Part shown: positions 1 to 5,615 of the stretch, one piece after another
Numbering within the stretch: the stretch's first letter is position 1
Layout of the letters: every line of letters starts with the position of its first letter
NCBI GenBank assembly: GCA_015494165.1
Contig: WGBS01000152.1
Span: 1-5,615 of the forward strand
Direction of reading: 5' to 3'
Length of the DNA: 5,615 bases
DNA from: Gammaproteobacteria bacterium
Lineage (GTDB): Bacteria > Pseudomonadota > Gammaproteobacteria > S144-34
The notes under the pieces: model-generated
The model's input: the letters and a program-made list of their open reading frames with translations, nothing else
Databases searched by the model: none
Told to the model about the DNA's origin: nothing
Made by a program: the position numbers and the translations under genes

Positions 1-323
1 TCTCCGACGCCTGGGCGCAGCCGGCCGGGGCGCCCGCCCAGCCCGACCCCGTCATGACCTTCCTGCCGCTGATCCTGCTGTTCGTGATCTTCTACTTCCT
101 GCTCATCCGGCCGCAGGCCAAGCGCGCCAAGGAGCACAAGAAGCTCGTCGCCGAGCTCAAGCCGGGCGACGAGGTCGTGACCAGCGGGGGCCTTGCGGGG
201 CGGGTCCGTGAGGTGGGCGAGAACTACGTCACCCTCGAGATCGCCGACGGCGTCGAGGTCAAGCTCCAGAAGATGGCCGTCACCGGCCTCCTGCCCAAGG
301 GCAGCCTCAAGTCGCTCTCCTGA
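1..323 (+). CDS. yajC: Sec translocon accessory subunit YajC (5' partial)
   Basis: YajC is a small single-span inner-membrane protein that associates with SecD and SecF and, through them, with the SecYEG translocon. The reading frame is open from the first base. The first complete codon is at position 3, and the visible peptide begins SDAWAQPAGAPAQPD. This resembles the Ala/Gln/Pro-rich N-terminus common in proteobacterial YajC, usually preceded by a few residues including Ile-Ser-Asp. The first ATG, at 54, is therefore very probably internal; the true start should lie only a few codons left of the window. A hydrophobic span (TFLPLILLFVIFYFLLI) is followed by the family hallmark RPQAKRAKEHKKL. 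A small cytoplasmic domain then carries GDEVVTSGGLAGRV and ends near LPKGSLKSLS. The stop is TGA at 321-323, and secD starts 17 bases later. The gene order yajC-secD-secF supports the call strongly. Confidence 0.95.
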   Translation, partial: SDAWAQPAGAPAQPDPVMTFLPLILLFVIFYFLLIRPQAKRAKEHKKLVAELKPGDEVVTSGGLAGRVREVGENYVTLEIADGVEVKLQKMAVTGLLPKGSLKSLS

Positions 324-340
324 GGGCGCCGCGGCGGCCC

Positions 341-2191
<1,851 letters not shown>

Positions 2192-2200
2192 GGGCGGGCC

Positions 2201-3142
2201 ATGCTGAGCATCCTGAGCGGCAGGACGCGGATCGACTTCATGGGGCGGCGCCGACTGGCGCTGGCGCTCTCGGGCGTGCTGCTAGCGGTCTCGCTCGCCT
2301 CGCTCGCCGTGCGGGGGCTCCAGTTCGGCATCGACTTCACGGGGGGTGTGCTGGTGGAGGTGGGCTACCCCAAGCCCGTGGAGCTCGCCGCGGTGCGCAA
2401 GGCGCTCGCGGCCGAGCCCGCCTTCCGCGACGTCGTGGTCCAGCACTTCGGCACTTCCCGCGACGTCCTCATCCGTCTCGCGCCGCAGGAAGGGCGCAGC
2501 AACGCCGAGGTCAGCACGCGCGTGCTCGAGGTGCTGCGGCGCGTGGAGCCAAAGGTGGAGCTGCGGCGGGTGGAGTTCGTGGGGCCGCAGGTGGGGCGGG
2601 AGCTCGCCGAGAAGGGCGCGCTGGCGATGCTCTTCGCCCTGATCGGCATCCTGGTTTACGTCACCCTGCGCTTCGAGTGGCGCTTCGCGGTGGGCTCGGT
2701 GGCGGCGCTGGTGCACGACGTGCTCATCACGCTCGGCTTCTTCTCGGTCTTCGCCATCGAGTTCGACCTCTCGGTGCTGGCGGCGGTGCTCGCCGTGATC
2801 GGCTACTCGCTCAACGACACCATCGTCGTCTACGACCGCATCCGCGAGAACTTCCGGCGCGTGCGCAAGGGCACGCCGGTGGAGGTGGTCAACGCCTCCA
2901 TCAACCAGACGCTCTCGCGCACCCTCATGACCTCGCTCACCACGCTGCTGGTGCTCGTGGCGCTGCTGGCGCTGGGGGGCGAGATCATCCGCGGCTTCGC
3001 CATCGCCCTCATCGTGGGCGTCGTGGTGGGGACCTACTCCTCGATCTACATCGCGAGCGCCGCGGCGCTCGCCCTCGGCGTCAGCCGCAAGGACCTGGTG
3101 GCGCCCAAGGCGGAGCGCACCGGCGACGGCGCGCAGCTCTGA
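2201..3142 (+). CDS. secF: Protein translocase subunit SecF
   Basis: SecF is the partner of SecD in the proton-driven export-assisting complex of the inner membrane. The product is 313 aa, slightly shorter than the 323 aa of E. coli. It has an N-terminal membrane span at about 18-37, then the family motif FGIDFTGG (42-49) and a short periplasmic domain. Next comes FVGPQVGREL (126-135), which leads into a five-helix bundle. The key membrane motif runs from AVIGYSLNDT (198-207) to VYDRIRENFRRVR (210-222). NQTLSRTLMTSLTTLL (235-250) and RGFAIALIVGVVVGTYSSIY (264-283) complete the fold. The ATG at 2201 lies 9 bases after the secD stop. A GAGGG overlapping that stop (2190-2194) is well placed as its ribosome binding site, so translation is probably coupled. 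The stop is TGA at 3140-3142. The gene converges with the minus-strand gene ending at 3164, with only 21 bases between them. Confidence 0.98.
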   Translation: MLSILSGRTRIDFMGRRRLALALSGVLLAVSLASLAVRGLQFGIDFTGGVLVEVGYPKPVELAAVRKALAAEPAFRDVVVQHFGTSRDVLIRLAPQEGRSNAEVSTRVLEVLRRVEPKVELRRVEFVGPQVGRELAEKGALAMLFALIGILVYVTLRFEWRFAVGSVAALVHDVLITLGFFSVFAIEFDLSVLAAVLAVIGYSLNDTIVVYDRIRENFRRVRKGTPVEVVNASINQTLSRTLMTSLTTLLVLVALLALGGEIIRGFAIALIVGVVVGTYSSIYIASAAALALGVSRKDLVAPKAERTGDGAQL

Positions 3143-3155
3143 GGGGGCGCGGCGC

Positions 3156-3173
3156 CCGGCGCCTCAGCGCCGG
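3156..3173. terminator. Hairpin between convergent secF and small membrane gene
   Basis: A perfect 7-bp inverted repeat, CCGGCGC / GCGCCGG, encloses the loop CTCA. It lies 13 bases after the secF stop and overlaps the stop codon of the convergent minus-strand gene (TGA, read from 3166 to 3164). A second, overlapping stem (GGGCG 3145-3149 with CGCCC 3153-3157) could form as an alternative. Neither strand has a T-run after the stem, so this is not a classical intrinsic terminator. It may slow transcription or act with Rho from both sides. In DNA this rich in GC a stem of this size can also arise by chance. Confidence 0.3.
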
Positions 3174-3484
3174 TGGTGGTGCGGCGGCGGGTGCGCCCCC
3201 AGGGCGCGGCACAGGGCGGCCGGCGGGCGCTCCTCGCAGCCCTCCTCGGTGGTGCGGACCGTGAGCAGCGCCCAGGCCGCGGCGATGAGCCACAGCGCTG
3301 CGCCGAGGGCGAGGGTGCCGAGGCTGAGCCCCGGGGTGCCCGCGGGCCCGCCGAAAAAGGCATAGACCAGCGCCGTGATCCCCGCGAGCCAGAAGACGGC
3401 GATGGGGGCGGCGCAGCAGCCCGGGCAGCCGAAGCGGCACACGGCGAGCGGCGGGACGAGCAGGGTGAGCAGGTGCCGTCGCAC
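3164..3484 (-). CDS. Small Cys-rich membrane protein, unknown function
   Basis: This is a 106-aa protein that I cannot assign to a named family. The GTG start at 3484 is chosen because a near-perfect Shine-Dalgarno (GGAGGAG, 3496-3490) sits 5 bases upstream. An ATG at 3535 in the same frame has no such site and would add a Gly/Ala-rich stretch containing the ribosome binding site itself. The N-terminus is RRHLLTLLVPPLAVCRFGC, followed by PGCCAAPIAVFWLAGI. Cysteines at 16, 20, 23 and 24 form a CX3CX2CC cluster at the membrane edge. Two hydrophobic segments are seen, at about 25-44 and 55-77. The C-terminal tail has two more cysteines (83 and 92) and ends in the His-rich HPPPHHHRR. The Cys cluster and His tail could bind metal or take part in thiol chemistry, but this is inference only. 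It is co-directional with suhB, 80 bases downstream of it, and converges on secF. Confidence 0.8.
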   Translation of the reverse strand: MRRHLLTLLVPPLAVCRFGCPGCCAAPIAVFWLAGITALVYAFFGGPAGTPGLSLGTLALGAALWLIAAAWALLTVRTTEEGCEERPPAALCRALGAHPPPHHHRR

Positions 3485-3489
3485 GGGTT

Positions 3490-3496
3490 CTCCTCC
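3490..3496 (-). promoter_or_regulatory. Ribosome binding site deciding the GTG start at 3484
   Basis: On the minus strand the sequence reads GGAGGAG, then AACCC, then GTG. This is close to the ideal 16S rRNA complement at good spacing. It fixes the start of the small membrane protein at a GTG rather than at the upstream in-frame ATG. Confidence 0.8.
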
Positions 3497-3520
3497 GGTG
3501 GCGCCGGCGCGGCCGGCACC
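3497..3520 (-). repeat. Inverted repeat abutting the ribosome binding site
   Basis: The core is a perfect 6-bp stem, GCCGGC (3517-3512) and GCCGGC (3508-3503), with loop CGC on the minus strand. It can be extended by GGT/ACC pairing across a 3-base bulge (3520-3518 with 3499-3497). The extended stem ends at the base next to the Shine-Dalgarno of the small membrane gene. It lies in the 80-base gap after suhB. It could therefore attenuate suhB read-through, protect the suhB 3' end, or influence translation of the downstream gene. No T-run follows it, so it is not a standard intrinsic terminator. Confidence 0.4.
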
Positions 3521-3564
3521 CCCTATCCCTACCACATCGGCGGCCGGCCAGAAAGTGCGCGGGA

Positions 3565-4368
3565 TCAGCCCGCGGCGGCGGCGTCACGGGGCACGTGCGG
3601 CGCCACCGTGCGCAGCATGGGCCGGTGCACGCGCGGGGCGGCGGCGAGGATGTGGCCGGTGTCGAGGTAGCGGTCGCCGCCCGTGAGGTCGGTGACGATG
3701 CCGCCGGCCTCCTGGACCAGCAGCGCGCCGGCGGCCATGTCCCAGGGCTTCAGGCCCATCTCCCAAAAGCCGTCGAGGCGCCCGCAGGCCACATAGGCGA
3801 GGTCGAGCGCCGCCGAGCCCGCGCGCCGGATGCCGGCCGTGTCCTCGAACAGGGCCCGGAACATGGCGAGATAGCGCTCGAGGTGCGGGCCGATGCGCGG
3901 CGGGAAGCCGGTGCCCAGCAGCGCCCCCTCCAGCCCGCGCGCCTGGCGCACGCGGATGCGGCGGTCGTTGAGCGTCGCGCCCCGGCCGCGGCTCGCGGCG
4001 AAGATCTCCTGGCGTAGGGGGTCGTAGACGACGGCGTGCTCGGGCCGGCCGCGCCACAGCACGCCGATGGAGACGGCGAAGAAAGGGAAGCCGTGCAGGT
4101 AGTTGGTCGTGCCGTCGAGGGGGTCGATGACCCACAGGTGCCCGTCGCCCTCGCGGCGCGCGCCCTCCTCGGCGAGGATGCCGTGTCCCGGGTAGGCGCG
4201 GCGCACGATGCGCACGATCTCGCGCTCGGCGGCGCGGTCGACCTCGGTGACGAAGTCGTTGCGTGCCTTGCTCGTCACCGGGATCGCGTCCACCCGGTCG
4301 AGGTAGCGCACGATGATGTTGCCGGCGGCACGCGCCGCGCGCACCGCGATGTTGACCACGGGGTGCAT
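3565..4368 (-). CDS. suhB: Inositol-1-monophosphatase family protein SuhB
   Basis: SuhB is a Mg-dependent inositol monophosphatase. In E. coli it also joins the Nus-factor complex that prevents premature termination of rRNA transcription and helps ribosome assembly. The product is 267 aa, the same length as E. coli SuhB, and begins with the matching MHPVVNIAVRAARAAGN. Metal and substrate motifs are complete: ILAEEG with Glu67 and Glu68, WVIDPLDGTTNY (79-90) with Asp82 and Asp85, RRAGSAALDLAYVACGRLDG (181-200), and LKPWDMAAGALLVQEAGG (206-223) with Asp210. FVTEVD (39-44) is also present. The ATG at 4368 has GAGG seven bases upstream. The reading frame stays open far upstream on this strand, to about 5577, but that part overlaps trmJ and cysE and has no family similarity. 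suhB diverges from trmJ, as in E. coli. Confidence 0.97.
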   Translation of the reverse strand: MHPVVNIAVRAARAAGNIIVRYLDRVDAIPVTSKARNDFVTEVDRAAEREIVRIVRRAYPGHGILAEEGARREGDGHLWVIDPLDGTTNYLHGFPFFAVSIGVLWRGRPEHAVVYDPLRQEIFAASRGRGATLNDRRIRVRQARGLEGALLGTGFPPRIGPHLERYLAMFRALFEDTAGIRRAGSAALDLAYVACGRLDGFWEMGLKPWDMAAGALLVQEAGGIVTDLTGGDRYLDTGHILAAAPRVHRPMLRTVAPHVPRDAAAAG

Positions 4369-4406
4369 GGGGGAGCCTCGCCGCGGGGCCTCTCGACGGG
4401 CGCCCA

Positions 4407-4415
4407 AGGATAGCA
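4407..4415 (-). promoter_or_regulatory. Possible extended -10 promoter for suhB
   Basis: On the minus strand the sequence reads TGCTATCCT, an extended -10 (TGnTATAAT-like) with four of six hexamer positions matching. It sits in the only AT-richer patch of the 105-base region between suhB and trmJ. It would place transcription start near 4400, giving a leader of about 30 bases that holds the GAGG ribosome binding site. I see no -35 hexamer at the usual distance, which is tolerable for extended -10 promoters. I could not find an equally good promoter for trmJ on the other strand. Confidence 0.35.
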
Positions 4416-4473
4416 GAAAGGCGCGGGCGGGGCCTTGCGCCGGCGGCGCGCGGCGGCCGACACTTGCCCGCCC

Positions 4474-5214
4474 ATGGAGGCGCTGTCCCGCATCCGCGTC
4501 GTGCTCGTCGAGCCCACGCACCCCGGAAACGTGGGCGCCGCCGCGCGCGCCATGCGGACCATGGGCCTGGAGCGCCTCGTGCTGGTGGCCCCGCGCGACT
4601 TCCCGTCGGAGGAGGCGTGGGCGCGGGCCTCCGGCGCCGAGGAGGTGCTCGAGCGCGCGCGTGTGGTCGCCACCCTCGACGAGGCGCTCGCCGGCTGCGG
4701 GCTCGCCGTCGGCACCAGCGCGCGCCCGCGCAGCCTCGCATGGCCCGAGCGCGCGCCGCGCGCGGCGGCCGCCGAGGCCGTGGCGGCCGCTGCGGCCGGC
4801 ACCGAGGTCGCCTTCGTCTTCGGCCGCGAGCGCACGGGCCTGACCAACGCCGAGCTCGACCGCTGCCAGGCGCTGCTCACCATCCCGACGGTGCCGGATT
4901 TCCGCTCCCTCAACGTGGCGGCGGCCGTGCAGGTGGTCGCCTATGAGCTGCACTTGGCGGCGAGCGGCGCACCGCCGCCCCGGGCGCCGGCCGAGCCCCC
5001 TGCCACCGCGGACGAGCTCGAGGCCTTCTACGGGCACCTCGAGCGGGTGATGGTACGCGTGGGCTTTCTCGACCCCGAGAACCCGCGGCGGCTGATGCGG
5101 CGCATGCGGCGGCTGTTCGCGCGCGCGCGTCCCGAGCGCACCGAGCTCAACATCCTGCGCGGGGTCCTCACCGCCGTGGAGCGCTGCTGCGGCGGGCGCG
5201 GCCCGGGGCGCTGA
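4474..5214 (+). CDS. trmJ: tRNA (cytidine/uridine-2'-O-)-methyltransferase TrmJ
   Basis: TrmJ is a SPOUT-class methyltransferase that uses S-adenosylmethionine to 2'-O-methylate the nucleotide at position 32 of the anticodon loop in certain tRNAs. From the ATG at 4474 the product is 246 aa, the E. coli TrmJ length. Motifs in order are VLVEPTHPGNVGAAARAMRT (10-29), LAVGTSARPRSLAWP (77-91), FVFGRERTGLTNAEL (114-128) and SLNVAAAVQVVAYEL (145-159). The last two form the knotted SAM-binding region. The C-terminal part has FYGHLERVM (185-193), then LFARARPERTELNILRG (214-230), characteristic of TrmJ. No clear Shine-Dalgarno precedes the ATG. An in-frame TTG at 4435 would add an Arg/Ala-rich extension not expected for the family, so I prefer 4474. 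The gene is divergent from suhB and is followed 57 bases later by cysE. Confidence 0.96.
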   Translation: MEALSRIRVVLVEPTHPGNVGAAARAMRTMGLERLVLVAPRDFPSEEAWARASGAEEVLERARVVATLDEALAGCGLAVGTSARPRSLAWPERAPRAAAAEAVAAAAAGTEVAFVFGRERTGLTNAELDRCQALLTIPTVPDFRSLNVAAAVQVVAYELHLAASGAPPPRAPAEPPATADELEAFYGHLERVMVRVGFLDPENPRRLMRRMRRLFARARPERTELNILRGVLTAVERCCGGRGPGR

Positions 5215-5215
5215 T

Positions 5216-5231
5216 CCGCGGCCGGCCGCGG
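5216..5231. repeat. Perfect 16-bp palindrome upstream of cysE
   Basis: CCGCGGCC followed by GGCCGCGG is its own reverse complement. It starts 2 bases after the trmJ stop and ends 8 bases before the cysE -10 element, so it covers most of the core promoter spacer. It could be an operator for a dimeric regulator of cysE. It could also fold as a 6-bp stem with a CCGG loop, acting as a weak end signal for trmJ. No T-run follows. It is made only of G and C, so chance origin in this GC-rich genome is a real possibility. Confidence 0.45.
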
Positions 5232-5239
5232 GCCGGGTG

Positions 5240-5245
5240 TATACT
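5240..5245 (+). promoter_or_regulatory. Probable -10 element of the cysE promoter
   Basis: TATACT matches the sigma-70 consensus TATAAT at five of six positions and stands out in otherwise GC-only surroundings. Transcription would start near 5252, just ahead of the GGAGGGG ribosome binding site (5257-5263), giving a leader of about 20 bases. No convincing -35 hexamer is seen, because that region is occupied by the palindrome and the trmJ stop. An activator-dependent promoter is therefore possible. cysE can probably be transcribed separately from trmJ. Confidence 0.5.
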
Positions 5246-5271
5246 GCCCGCCCGACGGAGGGGCAGCGTCC

Positions 5272-5615
5272 ATGTTCGAGCGCCTGCGCGAGGACATCCA
5301 GTGCGTCTTCGAGCGCGACCCGGCCGCGCGCAACGTGCTCGAGGTGCTCACGACCTACCCCGGTGTGCACGCGGTGCAGCTCCACCGCCTGAGCCACTGG
5401 CTGTGGAACCACGGGCTGCGCTGGCTCGCGCGCTGGCTCTCCACCGTGGCGCGGTGGCTGACGGGCATCGAGATCCACCCCGCCGCGCGCATCGGCCGGC
5501 GCTTCTTCATCGACCACGGCATGGGCGTGGTCATCGGGGAGACGGCCGAGATCGGCGACGACTGCACGCTCTACCACGGCGTGACGCTCGGCGGCACGAG
5601 CTGGCGCAAGGGAAA
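5272..5615 (+). CDS. cysE: Serine O-acetyltransferase CysE (3' partial)
   Basis: CysE transfers an acetyl group from acetyl-CoA to L-serine. This forms O-acetylserine, the carbon skeleton for cysteine synthesis in the cytoplasm. The first 114 residues are present before the window ends inside the left-handed beta-helix hexapeptide domain. The N-terminus MFERLREDIQCVFERDPAAR is typical of the short SAT class. YPGVHAVQLHRLSHWLW (29-45) follows. The catalytic region is GIEIHPAARIGRRFFIDHGM (65-84), in which His82 matches the catalytic histidine of E. coli CysE (His158). Glu67 occupies the position of E. coli Asp143, as in Bacillus-type enzymes. GVVIGETAEIGDD and LYHGVTLGGTSWRKG complete the visible hexapeptide repeats. 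The catalytic His lies about 76 residues earlier than in E. coli, so the long N-terminal helical domain is reduced. The ATG at 5272 has GGAGGGG eight bases upstream. Confidence 0.95.
   Translation, partial: MFERLREDIQCVFERDPAARNVLEVLTTYPGVHAVQLHRLSHWLWNHGLRWLARWLSTVARWLTGIEIHPAARIGRRFFIDHGMGVVIGETAEIGDDCTLYHGVTLGGTSWRKG

Noticed and set aside
3485..3535. ATG at 3535 as the start of the small membrane protein
   Set aside because: The extension encodes a Gly/Ala-rich stretch covering the hairpin and the GGAGGAG site. The GTG at 3484 has that site at ideal spacing.
3521..3540. Possible -10 (TGGTAGGGAT on the minus strand) for the small membrane gene
   Set aside because: It matches the -10 consensus poorly and has no -35 partner. 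Read-through from suhB is the simpler explanation.
4435..4464. Possible trmJ promoter with TTGCGC and GACACT
   Set aside because: The -10 hexamer matches only three of six positions and would leave almost no leader before the ATG, so it is not better than chance.
4369..5577. A 403-codon upstream extension of suhB on the minus strand
   Set aside because: It runs antisense to trmJ and cysE and has low-complexity content. SuhB already has its full family length and correct N-terminus from the ATG at 4368, with a ribosome binding site.

Overview
The window looks like chromosome from a very GC-rich gammaproteobacterium; a Chromatiales-like or Ectothiorhodospira-like relative is my best guess. Third codon positions are almost always G or C. 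The encoded proteins match the gammaproteobacterial versions of their families in length and motif detail: SuhB 267 aa, TrmJ 246 aa, SecD 616 aa, SecF 313 aa. The taxonomic placement is inference from these proteins and from gene order, not from any search.

Layout. (1) Positions 1-3142, plus strand: the Sec accessory operon yajC-secD-secF. yajC is cut at its 5' end by the window edge, and the gaps between genes are 17 and 9 bases. (2) Positions 3164-3484, minus strand: a small Cys-rich membrane protein of unknown function. It converges on secF and is preceded by a strong Shine-Dalgarno sequence and a GTG start. (3) Positions 3565-4368, minus strand: suhB (inositol monophosphatase family, ribosomal antitermination factor), 80 bases upstream of the small membrane gene and probably cotranscribed with it. 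(4) Positions 4474-5214, plus strand: trmJ (tRNA Cm32/Um32 methyltransferase), divergent from suhB across a 105-base intergenic region. (5) Positions 5272-5615, plus strand: the 5' part of cysE (serine O-acetyltransferase), cut by the window end, with its own recognisable -10 element just downstream of a perfect 16-bp palindrome.

How the genes fit together. YajC, SecD and SecF form the membrane complex that uses the proton-motive force to help finish SecYEG/SecA protein export. suhB and trmJ are divergent neighbours in E. coli too, where the isc iron-sulfur genes follow trmJ. Here cysE (the first step of cysteine synthesis) follows trmJ, so iscR/iscS-type genes may lie just beyond the window. 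That would link cysteine supply to Fe-S assembly.

Most of the window is ordinary core genome. I see no mobile element, CRISPR array, tRNA or rRNA gene. The least explained parts are the small Cys-rich membrane protein, the hairpin touching its ribosome binding site, and the palindrome at the cysE promoter. Several very long open frames on both strands are by-products of the high GC content and were not annotated.
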